A DNA stretch of 64,000 bases from Aphanothece sp. CMT-3BRIN-NPC111. Lineage in GTDB: Bacteria; Cyanobacteriota; Cyanobacteriia; Cyanobacteriales; JAHHGU01. The position numbers and the translations under genes were made by a program. Positions 9,729-17,743 of the stretch are shown here, piece by piece. The stretch is from contig JAHHGU010000011.1 in NCBI GenBank assembly GCA_019359765.1, forward strand, positions 1 to 64,000. Direction: 5' to 3'. Numbering within the stretch: position 1 is the stretch's first letter; the number at the start of each line of letters is the position of its first letter. The notes under the pieces were generated by a model. The model was given only the letters and a program-made list of their open reading frames with translations, ran no database searches and had not been told where the DNA came from.

Positions 9729-10211
9729 ATGGGAACTCTTAAAAAACCGGATCTAACCGATCCAGATTTACGCGCCAAACTCGCCATGGGAATGGGCCAT
9801 AACTACTATGGTGAACCCGCTTGGCCTAATGACCTCCTCTACATTTTCCCGGTGGTAATTGCGGGGACAATTGGCTGCTGCGTCGCCTTGGCTGTTCTCG
9901 ATCCAGCTATGATTGGCGAACCGGCAAATCCCTTTGCCACTCCTCTAGAAATCCTCCCAGAATGGTATTTATGGCCGGTTTTCCAAATCCTGCGTATTCT
10001 ACCCAATAAACTGTTGGGTATCGCCTGTATGGGTGCGATTCCTCTGGGACTAGCAATTGTTCCCTTTATTGAGAACGTCAATAAGTTCCAAAACCCATTC
10101 CGCCGCCCCGTGGCAACGACTTTGTTTTTGTTTGGCACCCTCGTCACCATTTGGCTAGGTGTCGGTGCGACATTCCCAATTGATAAGTCTCTTACTTTAG
10201 GTCTGTTCTAA
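9729..10211 (+). CDS. petD: Cytochrome b6f subunit IV
   Basis: Subunit IV completes the cytochrome b-like core together with PetB and forms the Qo plastoquinol site through the conserved PEWY motif (seen in [15 protein letters not shown]). The 160-residue length and three predicted membrane helices match the family. An AAGGAG ribosome-binding site lies about 13 bases before the ATG. It is the second gene of the petBD unit. Confidence 0.99.
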   Translation: MGTLKKPDLTDPDLRAKLAMGMGHNYYGEPAWPNDLLYIFPVVIAGTIGCCVALAVLDPAMIGEPANPFATPLEILPEWYLWPVFQILRILPNKLLGIACMGAIPLGLAIVPFIENVNKFQNPFRRPVATTLFLFGTLVTIWLGVGATFPIDKSLTLGLF

Positions 10212-10637
10212 GACCTTAATAACTGCACTTCGTCGTTGCGATTGTTAGTAGTTAGTGGTTAGTAGTTAGTAGAAATAGCATCTACTAACCACTAACCACT
10301 AAAAACAAAAATGAATTTTATGACTGCGTGCAGTATATTATTTACCTCTTACCCTGTTTTTATATATTCCTAAGTCAATCAACTTAATTAAACTAAAGAA
10401 AAATGTAATAGCGTGTCTGAGCTAATATGTGGGGGACATAAATGGTGATAGCGCGTGTAATTACTGCTTTTTAAGCTTTACTCAGCCTAGCATTTTAATC
10501 TAGACGCGCTAGTAGGTTGGGGTGAGACACGTAGGCGCAGCCTGAGCGTAGAGTAGCCCAACCGTTGCAAATATTTTATGGGCAACTATCACGCTCTATC
10601 CGAGCTATAAATAATTAACAAGATTGCGCCCACTTGC
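10212..10637. other. Intergenic region after petD
   Basis: No gene is supported in these 426 bases. They contain an inverted repeat of TTAGTGGTTAGTAG (10252-10265) with its complement (10282-10295), made of TTAG-rich units and possibly serving as the petBD transcript end. Further on is a GGTTGGG/CCCAACC-bounded repeat (10515-10563) of the common cyanobacterial intergenic type. Confidence 0.5.
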
Positions 10638-11042
10638 TTAACGATCGCATTTTCGACAGGCTATCGCAGCGGCATTTTCACCAATCCCTGCTTGGGTGAG
10701 GGATTTTATACATTTCACTAGTTCAGCTTCAGATTCAGGCAAAGGAGAAGCTTTAGGGCAGCCATAATAATTACATTCACCGTTGTCTGTACAGCCATAG
10801 TAATTACAACTACCAGTAGCTGAATTCCAACAGCCATAATAATTACAGCCGCCAGAGTTTTCCCAGCAACCATAATAATTACAACCGCCAGTGGATGTCC
10901 CCCAGCAGCCGTAATAATTACAATCGCCTTTCGCTATAGAAGGAAGCGGCAAGGGAAGCCAAGCCAAGCCTGCACTGAAAACACCAAGAATCAAAATTTT
11001 TTCTGTATGCAGTAAATACTTATTTAGTTTGTGTTGCTGCAT
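10638..11042 (-). CDS. Secreted cysteine-rich protein with five CNYYGC motifs
   Basis: The 134-residue product begins with a basic then hydrophobic N-terminus (about residues 1-38, ending SIAKG), consistent with a signal peptide. It is followed by five exact copies of CNYYGC at residues 41-46, 54-59, 66-71, 79-84 and 90-95, spaced 11-13 residues by Gly/Ser/Trp/Asn-rich linkers. The C-terminal segment (about 105-134) is a separate, more ordinary stretch with three further cysteines. Paired cysteines in an exported protein suggest disulfides or metal or haem coordination, but none is shown. I do not recognise the family. It lies alone between petD and a divergent zinc-ribbon gene. Confidence 0.75.
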   Translation of the reverse strand: MQQHKLNKYLLHTEKILILGVFSAGLAWLPLPLPSIAKGDCNYYGCWGTSTGGCNYYGCWENSGGCNYYGCWNSATGSCNYYGCTDNGECNYYGCPKASPLPESEAELVKCIKSLTQAGIGENAAAIACRKCDR

Positions 11043-11506
11043 AGATATTAGAGACCAGAAGCAGTTTCAGTAGTAATACTAGTTAAGCTATACAAATCGC
11101 TTTCGGATGGAAAAGCGTTAGTAATTGAAAAATCGGGTAATTACTAGGGTAACTCAATTAATTGGCTAGGGGAAATTTGGTTCTTGCCTCGTCCCCAGAG
11201 TAACTGGGGTCAACCTAAAATCCTCTCAGCTGCCTTGACAATAAAATACCGTTTTTAGTATAAGCTGCGTCACTTAAGCCTAAAATTGGATCTCCGGAGT
11301 CCTAACCCCGTCAGGGCGATCGCATTCTGTAGACACAAGAGCGCTAGTTGATGTAACCTGAGTTCGATATCCGGAACATCGAAGACATACTTAGAAGCAG
11401 TTTTATAAAATCGATGCTTTTACGGTGACTTAGAATTTAGGTAAGAAAGAAGAGTTTACACTAGGATCAAAATGTTTGTAACCGTACCGCACCCCAGGAG
11501 ATTGCT
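11043..11506. other. Intergenic region between divergent small genes
   Basis: These 464 bases hold no supported gene. A compact hairpin, CCCCAG/CTGGGG with a 5-base loop, lies at 11193-11209. The start-proximal end contains an AGGAG ribosome-binding site for the downstream zinc-ribbon gene. Promoters for both flanking genes must lie here, but none matches consensus well enough to name. Confidence 0.4.
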
Positions 11507-11887
11507 GTGAACCAGAACAGCGCCAACATTTTTAAGTTCAACTTTCCTGGCTTACGCTATTGGCTTACCGCCTTCGCGGTAATTTGGTTGCTGGGAGCGA
11601 TTGGGCTGGGCTGGTTAGTAAAATCTTTTTTTATTTTGGTTGGGGTGATCGTCTTAGCCCCGGTAATCGCCTTTATTGGGTTTCGCTGGTGGTTGAAACG
11701 CAACTTGGTTGAAGATCAGTGCCCAGTCTGTAGCTATGAATTTGTAGGTTTTGACCGTACCCAATTTCAGTGCCCTAGCTGTGGAGAAAACCTGAAGATA
11801 GATAAGGGTCATTTTGAGCGCTTGACTCCTCCTGGGACAATAGATGTCGAAGCGGTGGAAGTTCAAGTGTCGCGCCTAGAAGATTAG
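11507..11887 (+). CDS. Small membrane protein with C-terminal zinc ribbon
   Basis: The 126-residue product has two hydrophobic segments (about residues 18-36 and 38-56). A cytoplasmic or periplasmic tail carries a four-cysteine zinc-ribbon pattern, CPVC at about 73-76 and CPSC at about 90-93. The start is GTG, supported by AGGAG six bases upstream. The composition fits conserved hypothetical membrane proteins of cyanobacteria. No function can be assigned; the zinc ribbon could bind nucleic acid or be structural. Confidence 0.7.
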   Translation: MNQNSANIFKFNFPGLRYWLTAFAVIWLLGAIGLGWLVKSFFILVGVIVLAPVIAFIGFRWWLKRNLVEDQCPVCSYEFVGFDRTQFQCPSCGENLKIDKGHFERLTPPGTIDVEAVEVQVSRLED

Positions 11888-11961
11888 GCTACCCCGCTCC
11901 ACTGTCACGCCTTTAAGTTGTATGTGAGGACTGATGGGGAAATGGGTTAACGAAATAATTG

Positions 11962-12071
11962 TTAATTCGTAATTCGTAATTCGTAATTAAAGAGGGTACA
12001 AGCGCCGTCCGGACTTCGGCCGAAGCCCACTGATTGTAATTAGTAATTACGAATTATCAATTACTAATTAC
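11962..12071. repeat. TAATTCG heptamer array and inverted repeat
   Basis: About three and a half tandem copies of TAATTCG occur at 11962-11990. Downstream, GTAATTAGTAATT (12036-12048) pairs with its exact complement at 12059-12071. Between them is the palindrome CTTCGGCCGAAG. This fits the short tandem heptamer repeats known from cyanobacterial genomes. The region separates two convergent genes. Confidence 0.65.
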
Positions 12072-12113
12072 TTTGCCGCTCTATCTAAATGTGCAATTTG
12101 CCGGGACAACAGC

Positions 12114-12551
12114 TTACTTAACTTTTTGAGTTATAGATAGAGTGTATGGATTACTAGCCCCAGCGCGATCGCCAATGTAGATTGAGTAACTCCCTTGCTT
12201 CCAATAACCAGGCGACTCGATATTACCTCCAGAGAAGCTGTCTGCTAACACACAGGTACGCCTACCTCCTGGCTCTTGGATTAAAAGGGTCGGCTGACCA
12301 GAACTTTGCACGCTGAAGCGCAGATATTGGAAATCCTTAGTCATTTTAATCTGATGGTTTGGTGCTGCGGCAATCTTGCCACAGTCTGGGGTCGCCTTTT
12401 GTCCGCCAGATTTACCGCTGACAGCCAGCGGATCGGCGTTGAACCCAGGTGTCAGTTCTATAACCGGGGCTTTACTATGAGCCGCGCTAGTAACTCCCAA
12501 CATCAGAGCTAAGATCGTGGGAACGACCATCCAATGCGTGTGTGTCTTCAT
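12114..12551 (-). CDS. Secreted hypothetical protein
   Basis: The 145-residue product has a clear Sec signal peptide (residues 1 to about 27, ending TSAAHSKA). A mature domain of about 115 residues with mostly polar, beta-prone sequence follows. Two cysteines (in TPDCGK and RRTCVL) could form one disulfide. I do not recognise the family. Gene borders are reasonable: ATG start with AAGGGGATG upstream, and an isolated position downstream of the 6S RNA region on the same strand. Confidence 0.65.
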   Translation of the reverse strand: MKTHTHWMVVPTILALMLGVTSAAHSKAPVIELTPGFNADPLAVSGKSGGQKATPDCGKIAAAPNHQIKMTKDFQYLRFSVQSSGQPTLLIQEPGGRRTCVLADSFSGGNIESPGYWKQGSYSIYIGDRAGASNPYTLSITQKVK

Positions 12552-12660
12552 TTTGTCATCCCCTTGCCTGTTCTATAAGACTCTTAATATTAGTGTCCTA
12601 GATTTGTAGATGCTTAGGGACAGCTTATGTTCCTGTTTGAAAAGTGTCACCTCTTCGTTC

Positions 12661-12693
12661 GAGTTTTGAGTTTTGAGTTTTGAGTTTTGAATT
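12661..12693. repeat. GAGTTTT heptamer array
   Basis: More than four tandem copies of the heptamer GAGTTTT lie between the secreted-protein gene and the 6S RNA terminator. The same unit recurs at 33436-33478. Confidence 0.8.
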
Positions 12694-12716
12694 AAGACTA
12701 GGGATTTGCTATTAAT

Positions 12717-12747
12717 AAATCCCCTTATCCGTGAGACAAGGGGATTT
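12717..12747 (-). terminator. Terminator-like hairpin downstream of 6S RNA gene
   Basis: AAATCCCCTT and AAGGGGATTT form a perfect 10-bp stem around 11 bases, starting about 10 bases after the inferred 3' end of the 6S RNA on the minus strand. The 3' arm ends in TTTATTAAT, a weak U-rich tail. Confidence 0.6.
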
Positions 12748-12756
12748 AAGTTCTTA

Positions 12757-12946
12757 TAGGTTCACCGCAACGCCGTCTTACCTCAGTTTATGACCTGGAT
12801 TAAACCAGGTGGGCACCTTTGTTCCTGCTTAAAGTTTCCGGGTACATGCCCGGTCTACTGCAGCTAGAACTGAGAGGTTCCCATGTGCCAAAGGCTGTAG
12901 ATCAAAAAACGATATTGGCAGTCACCAACGTCGCAGTGGAACCTGT
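12757..12946 (-). ncRNA. ssaA: 6S RNA (6Sa)
   Basis: A rod-shaped RNA of about 190 bases is predicted on the minus strand. The two ends (12929-12944 and 12758-12772) form a closing stem of about 15 bp. Two of the pairs are G-U on the minus strand but would be A-C on the plus strand, which fixes the orientation. Inside are a CCTC(TC)AGTT/AACTGAGG helix and two strong local hairpins (ACCTGG/CCAGGT and CCGGG/CCCGG). Cyanobacterial 6Sa RNA is about 185 nt and, as I recall, is often found beside purK, which here ends about 160 bp upstream. 6S RNA binds RNA polymerase holoenzyme. This is a structural and context call; the sequence is not aligned to a reference. Confidence 0.72.
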
Positions 12947-12952
12947 CCCTTT

Positions 12953-12983
12953 ATTGTAACTTGTTTGTTTTGGCAGAGGGCAA
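12953..12983 (-). promoter_or_regulatory. Promoter of 6S RNA gene
   Basis: On the minus strand TACAAT (12958 to 12953) is a good -10 box, with TTGCCC at 12983-12978 as a -35 at a 19-base spacing. Transcription would start near 12946, just before the closing stem. Confidence 0.5.
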
Positions 12984-13104
12984 GTGATTCGATTTTGCCT
13001 GCAAAAATTTTGGATTGCGCTCACTACGCCGAAATCAGGGGCTGGAAATATTTTTTGTTTTTGATAAACGGCTGGGATGGCGGAAAAGCTTTTGCCAAGA
13101 AGCA

Positions 13105-14268
13105 TTAGCCGTTTTTTCCGTACCAGATAGATTCCACGTTTTCGGCAATCAGTTGCGCTTCTGAGTGCTGGTACGACTCCAGCAAAACAGTGACGTGACC
13201 CAGCTTGCGACCAGGACGAGATTCTGCTTTGCCATACCAGTGAACGTGAGATTTGGGAAGCTGATTTAGCTGTTGCCGTTTAGCAAAGTAGTCATTGTGA
13301 GAATACTCATAGCCTAGTAGGTTTACCATCACGGCTCCACCACAGCGCAAGGAGGGGTTACCCAAGGGTAGACCAGAAACAGCTCGCAGATGCTGTTCAA
13401 ATTGGGAGGTGTCGCAGGCATCAAGGGTGAAGTGCCCTGAGTTGTGGGTACGGGGCGACACTTCGTTCACCAATACCTTGCCCGTGTTAGTCAAAAATAG
13501 CTCAATGCCAAAGACGCCAACGGCTTGTAGGCTATTTAAAAGAGTATGCGCGATCGCTTCTATCTCTGCTGCTACTGCTGGGCTAATATCCGCTGGCACC
13601 AAAACGCGACGGCATACTTGCTCTTCCTGTTGAGTTTCCACCACTGGGTAAATTACAATCTCACCACTCACAGAACGGGCAGCAATTACAGCCAATTCCC
13701 GTTCAAAGGGGATAAATTCTTCCAGCAGCACAGGCGTCTGTCCCAATTGCTGCAATTTTGATTCCAGTGCCTCTCTATCTTTAAGAATAAAAGTCCCTTG
13801 ACCGTCATATCCACAGCGTCGGGCTTTCATAACCACTGGTAAACCAAGCTGCGTAGGGAGGGCAGGGGAAGAATAATCCAACTCTCCTGTGCTTGTAACT
13901 GCTTCCAATGCGAAAAACCTGGGCACGGGCAGACCTAAATCTCGCAAGTAGCAACGCTGATCGTATTTATCTAACAAAGGAGCCAATGCTTCCAGACGGG
14001 GACGAAAGCAAATTTTCTGTTCTGCCAGGGGCTTTAAAGCTTCTAAGTTAATAAACTCATTTTCAAAAGTGATGACATCGCAGCGAGTTGCTAACTCAGC
14101 CGTGGCAGCTGGGTCATCAATTGGGGCAAAGATAGCGTCAGCTGCAAACTCAACAGCAGGATCTGTTGGAGAGGGTGTCTGAACCACTATTTCTATCCCC
14201 AACGCCTCAGCAGCACCTGTCATCATCCAGGCTAGCTGACCCCCACCAATTACACCAACCCGTTTCAT
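13105..14268 (-). CDS. purK: 5-(carboxyamino)imidazole ribonucleotide synthase PurK
   Basis: PurK carboxylates aminoimidazole ribonucleotide with ATP and bicarbonate in purine synthesis. The N-terminal GGGQLAWM loop, the ATP-grasp core (VMKARRCGYDGQGTF, ELAVIAARS) and NEVSPRTHNSGHFT near the C-terminal third are diagnostic. The product has 387 residues. A GTG lies 6 bases upstream in frame, but ATG at 14268 is preferred because it makes an ATGA overlap with the stop codon of the preceding pentapeptide gene, a common coupling arrangement. The 6S RNA gene lies downstream on the same strand. Confidence 0.96.
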   Translation of the reverse strand: MKRVGVIGGGQLAWMMTGAAEALGIEIVVQTPSPTDPAVEFAADAIFAPIDDPAATAELATRCDVITFENEFINLEALKPLAEQKICFRPRLEALAPLLDKYDQRCYLRDLGLPVPRFFALEAVTSTGELDYSSPALPTQLGLPVVMKARRCGYDGQGTFILKDREALESKLQQLGQTPVLLEEFIPFERELAVIAARSVSGEIVIYPVVETQQEEQVCRRVLVPADISPAVAAEIEAIAHTLLNSLQAVGVFGIELFLTNTGKVLVNEVSPRTHNSGHFTLDACDTSQFEQHLRAVSGLPLGNPSLRCGGAVMVNLLGYEYSHNDYFAKRQQLNQLPKSHVHWYGKAESRPGRKLGHVTVLLESYQHSEAQLIAENVESIWYGKNG

Positions 14269-14786
14269 CGACACCCCAAAGAATCACGAGTAGCGACACC
14301 AGTTTTTGAATTAACACCTGTCGCTTGTTTACAAAGTTGTTTAATTTGTGCGCCATCTAGAATGGCATCAGTAAAGTCGGCACCAGTAATATCTACATCG
14401 TTAAAAACAGAACGCAGGAGAATACTTTGGACTAAAATGGCATCACTTAAGTCTGCGCCGCCGAATTTTACCTGATCGACCATGGCGTTGGTTAAATCTG
14501 CTCCGTGCAGATTAGCTTTAGTCATGATAGAAGCACTCAACACGGCTCCCTGCAAGTCAGCATCAGCAAAGTTGCTCATGTGCATAATCGCATTGGCAAA
14601 CTCAGCCGAGCGCAAGCTTTGACCAGAAAAATCCCGATTTGTTAGTTCTGCATTGCTAAACGACAGAGGAGGGGCATACTTTGCTGCTTGTGCAGGTAAG
14701 GGTATGCTTATGAGAACTAGCGCCCATAGAAACGCAGCTAGTTTCCTCAAGACGATAGAAAGCCGTTGCTTGAACTGAAGTGGCAA
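14265..14786 (-). CDS. Pentapeptide-repeat protein, exported
   Basis: The 173-residue product has an N-terminal hydrophobic signal (about residues 10-34, ending LPAQAA). A run of A(D/N)LxX pentapeptides follows over about residues 45-150 (for example ADLQGAV, ANLHGAD, ADLSDAI), forming a short right-handed beta-helix. The C-terminus has two cysteines (KQLCKQ and SLGCR), as in thylakoid-lumen pentapeptide proteins. The start is TTG, which makes the exact N-terminus uncertain. It overlaps purK by 4 bases, so translation is probably coupled. Function unknown. Confidence 0.85.
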   Translation of the reverse strand: MPLQFKQRLSIVLRKLAAFLWALVLISIPLPAQAAKYAPPLSFSNAELTNRDFSGQSLRSAEFANAIMHMSNFADADLQGAVLSASIMTKANLHGADLTNAMVDQVKFGGADLSDAILVQSILLRSVFNDVDITGADFTDAILDGAQIKQLCKQATGVNSKTGVATRDSLGCR

Positions 14787-14992
14787 AAGATAGATTCCTA
14801 AATGGATAATTTACAATACTTTACCAGCTTACTGAATACTGGATTGAATTTTTCTGCGAGTTTACTCGAAGCCAAGTTGGACGGCTAGATATATTTACCA
14901 AAATTAAACGGGAGCGTGAAAGCCCATGAGGAGCAGAAACGCAGTACCTGCTCCGTGCTTTAGCCAGGGGATGAAAGGCGACGCAGCAGGTT

Positions 14993-15145
14993 TTAACCTG
15001 CTGTTTCTTTTTCTTTCTCAAGCACTAGACTATCTATCCACTCCTCAATCAAAGTCGTAATAGTCCTATCTTTTTGAGCAGCATATAGCATCAACTTATG
15101 CTTTCTTCTGTCGGATAGCCGAATTTGTAATGAGCTATTGTTCAT
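14993..15145 (-). CDS. Small ribbon-helix-helix-like protein
   Basis: The 50-residue product MNNSSLQIRLSDRRKHKLML... fits the ribbon-helix-helix pattern: a short polar strand (SLQIRLS), a basic first helix, the turn KDRTITTL, and a second helix. Alternative starts at 15154 and 15250 exist; the shortest is preferred because upstream codons do not look like the fold. It is divergent from the holin-like gene with about 96 bp between them and has no visible toxin partner. It could be a solitary DNA-binding regulator or a leftover antitoxin. Confidence 0.5.
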   Translation of the reverse strand: MNNSSLQIRLSDRRKHKLMLYAAQKDRTITTLIEEWIDSLVLEKEKETAG

Positions 15146-15241
15146 AGATGCCATAACAAGGTACACGGTTGAGGGTGGGTATTCGCGTCCGAACTCAAGA
15201 ATTTGGATAAAATCCCCTATAGATGATGTTGAGCAAAGTTT

Positions 15242-15583
15242 ATGCCACACTTTCTGTTGGTTTGGCTACTCACGACTGTGTCGTTGGTGATTACAGCTTA
15301 TTTGGTACCCGGCTTTATAATCCAAAGTTTTGTTGCAGCAGCGATCGCAGCAGTGATTTTGGGGTTGGTAAATGCCATTGTCCGACCGCTGCTAATTTTT
15401 TTTACACTGCCGCTTACCGTTGTTACCTTGGGGCTATTTTTATTTGTCATTAACGCCATCACGATTTGGCTGGTGGCTTCCCTGACACCTGGGTTTGCCA
15501 TCACAGGTTTCTTTCCGGCTTTTGTGGGTTCAATTGTTTTAACTTTAGTTGGCAGTGTGCTTAACTCTCTTTTTCGAGTCTAA
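15242..15583 (+). CDS. Phage holin family 4-like membrane protein
   Basis: The 113-residue, four-helix membrane protein has the pattern of the widespread phage_holin_4_2 (superfamily IV) family: repeated hydrophobic segments separated by short loops, with the conserved VNAIVRPLLIFFTLPLTVVTLGLF... core and a late NAITIWL. Despite the name, most bacterial members lie outside prophages and have no known function. No phage genes surround it. Confidence 0.85.
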   Translation: MPHFLLVWLLTTVSLVITAYLVPGFIIQSFVAAAIAAVILGLVNAIVRPLLIFFTLPLTVVTLGLFLFVINAITIWLVASLTPGFAITGFFPAFVGSIVLTLVGSVLNSLFRV

Positions 15584-15698
15584 TCCGAACAATTTGTTAA
15601 GCTCCTCGCTTTATCGTGAGGCTCCGGATTATACAACTTAAAGGCGCATCAGCTTACCAGTGGTGCATCGCCTGTCATTCGATTTTGGATTTTGGATT

Positions 15699-15724
15699 AT
15701 CCCCCAGACTATCAGTCGGGGGAT
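15699..15724. terminator. Bidirectional terminator-like hairpin
   Basis: ATCCCCC-A-GACT and AGTC-G-GGGGGAT form a strong stem with one mismatch and a 3-base loop, between the convergent holin-like and cbiG-cobJ genes. It is preceded by a short GATTTTG heptamer run. Confidence 0.55.
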
Positions 15725-15746
15725 TGAGACCTATGCGTGTTTTTGG

Positions 15747-17696
15747 TCATTCTGAGTCGGCGTCAAACCCTAAATAACCGCGTGGGGTTATCATCCAGTC
15801 GCTGTATGTGCGAGTGCTTTGATTGCCGATGAGAACAGTAGTCACCATGTCTATAGGGGTGTTGAGTAATTTCTCAAGAGTCGTGATGGTAATCTCCTCG
15901 TCTTGGCGGTAAGCCGAGCGAACAATGGCGACGGGTGTATTGGGTTGGCGGTATTTCAGAAAAATTTGCTGGGCAATGACAATCTGCTGAGTGCGGGTTT
16001 GCGATCGCGGATTGTAAAGAGCAGTAACAAAATCTGCCTGGGCAGCCGCTGTGAGGCGTTTTTCAATTACCTCCCAGGGCGTCAACAGGTCACTCAAGCT
16101 AATCGCGCAGAAGTCGTGCATCAAAGGTGCGCCCACACGGGCAGATGCAGCTTGCAAGGCGGTGATGCCTGGAAACATCTGGATGCCTGGAGTCTGGCCA
16201 TCCCAACCTTGAGCTTGTAATTCTTCCATTACTAACCCAGCCATGCCGTAAATGCCGCAGTCCCCAGAGGAGACAACGGCTACGGTTAAGCCCCATTGAG
16301 CTAAAGCGATCGCCCGTTGGGCCCGTTGGCGTTCCTGGGTAATCGGTAAGGCTTCCACAATTTGCCCTGGATGCAGCAGAGGCGATATTAAATCGATATA
16401 CAGAGAGTAGCCAATTACGGCATCGGCGCAGGCTACAGCGGTTTGGGCGGCTGGGGTCATCTGCTCTAATTGTCCAGGACCTGTGCCGATAAGTAACAAC
16501 TGACCCGTGCGCCCGGTATATTCTAATTTTGATTGCGCGATCGCAACTGTCACCGCCCCCTGGCGATTTTGGATTTTAGATTTTGGATTTTGGATTAATT
16601 TATCTTCGGAATCAAAGTAAAAAATTTGTTTAGCTACTAATAAAGTTTTACATTGAGCAACAAACAGGGCAGCTGCTTCTGCTACGCTGGGCGTTCCTAC
16701 TTCTGCTTCTACAACTGCTGAGGGATTAGGTACAGTAACGGTGCTGAGGATATTGGCGGGGAAAATGCATAAAGGCCAATGGCGATCGCGACATAGTTCA
16801 ACTAACCCCACCTCATCTGCTTTGAGGTCGATAGTAGCAATGCCTGCGATCGCACCTTCAGCTAAGTGATTTGCTGTTATTACTTGCCGAATTGCTGCTT
16901 CAATTAATTGTCGAGACGTACCTCGCTCACACCCTATTCCTACCCACAAAACCCTGGGGTGCCACTGTACTTTTGCTAAGTCAGACTCTGGTGAAAATCG
17001 TCGCTGTGTGGGACTAATCCAAATTCTCGCCTTAAACGATTTGGGATTTTCCGGTTGCTTATTAGACGATTCCGTGGCGGGATATTCTGGAAATCCAAAA
17101 TAAAATGGATGTTTTTCAGGGAGATGACTTTGCCACAGAGTAGAACCAGCTTCCTGAATTACTTGAACGAGTTCCCCTCTAGCCACAGCTGCACTAACAC
17201 CAGTCCAATCACCCTCCCCTCGCGTCCAGCCAAAGGGAACACCCAGTACATCTACACCTGGTAATCCCAACTCAGTTGAGGCACCTGTCAATATAGGCGT
17301 TGCCCCTATTTGGAGAGCAATTAACCGTGCCAGTTGGTCAGCACCTCCCTGATGACCGCTGCATAAACTAATCGCAAATTGTCCAGACTCATTTACGACA
17401 ACCACAGCGGGATCGCGGCTTTTATGCTCTAGCAGGGGTGCAATTAACCGCACTACTGCCCCAGTTGCCAGACAAAAAATAAAACCTTGGTGAGTATTCC
17501 ATAACTTTGCTAAGTGGTCTTTCAATGACCCCGCGTAGGCTTGTAGAGACGTTGTAGGCAACGTCAAGACAGAATTGAGCAGAGACTCTGGAACCCACAG
17601 ATTTGCACCTGCTGCTTGGGTGAGGGGCAGTAATCTTTTAGCACCCGTGGGCGTGGTGGCGATCGCAGCTAACGGTTGGAAGTCTTGGAAAATCAC
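15747..17696 (-). CDS. cobJ: Fused cobalt-precorrin-5A hydrolase (CbiG) / precorrin-3B C17-methyltransferase (CobJ)
   Basis: This two-domain cobalamin enzyme opens the delta-lactone ring (CbiG, residues 1 to about 350, with SGHQGGAD, GIGCERGTSR and ATIDLKADE) and methylates C17 with ring contraction (CobJ, about 393-645, with the TP-methylase motifs LLIGTGPGQLEQMT, VAVVSSGDCGIYGM and TALYNPRS). CbiG-CobJ fusions are usual in cyanobacteria. The inter-domain linker at about residues 367-377 (IQNPKSKIQNR) is encoded by a tandem heptamer repeat of the TTTTGGA type, which is otherwise intergenic in this genome. cobM, acting next in the pathway, is 26 kb away. Confidence 0.95.
   Translation of the reverse strand: MIFQDFQPLAAIATTPTGAKRLLPLTQAAGANLWVPESLLNSVLTLPTTSLQAYAGSLKDHLAKLWNTHQGFIFCLATGAVVRLIAPLLEHKSRDPAVVVVNESGQFAISLCSGHQGGADQLARLIALQIGATPILTGASTELGLPGVDVLGVPFGWTRGEGDWTGVSAAVARGELVQVIQEAGSTLWQSHLPEKHPFYFGFPEYPATESSNKQPENPKSFKARIWISPTQRRFSPESDLAKVQWHPRVLWVGIGCERGTSRQLIEAAIRQVITANHLAEGAIAGIATIDLKADEVGLVELCRDRHWPLCIFPANILSTVTVPNPSAVVEAEVGTPSVAEAAALFVAQCKTLLVAKQIFYFDSEDKLIQNPKSKIQNRQGAVTVAIAQSKLEYTGRTGQLLLIGTGPGQLEQMTPAAQTAVACADAVIGYSLYIDLISPLLHPGQIVEALPITQERQRAQRAIALAQWGLTVAVVSSGDCGIYGMAGLVMEELQAQGWDGQTPGIQMFPGITALQAASARVGAPLMHDFCAISLSDLLTPWEVIEKRLTAAAQADFVTALYNPRSQTRTQQIVIAQQIFLKYRQPNTPVAIVRSAYRQDEEITITTLEKLLNTPIDMVTTVLIGNQSTRTYSDWMITPRGYLGFDADSE
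16565..16597. repeat. TTTTGGA heptamer array inside a coding sequence
   Basis: About four and a half tandem heptamers (variants TTTTGGA and TTTTAGA) lie in frame in the linker of the CbiG-CobJ fusion. The same unit is intergenic at 15681-15699 and 47778-47796. Confidence 0.85.
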
Positions 17697-17743
17697 TCAG
17701 CATTCGTCCCTAAAAAATCCGCCCCTAAACCACTCACCACTTA

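Noticed and set aside
15223..15453. 76-residue plus-strand frame overlapping the holin-like gene
   Set aside because: It is in the alternative frame of a well-supported membrane protein and its sequence is Cys/Ser-rich without a fold pattern.
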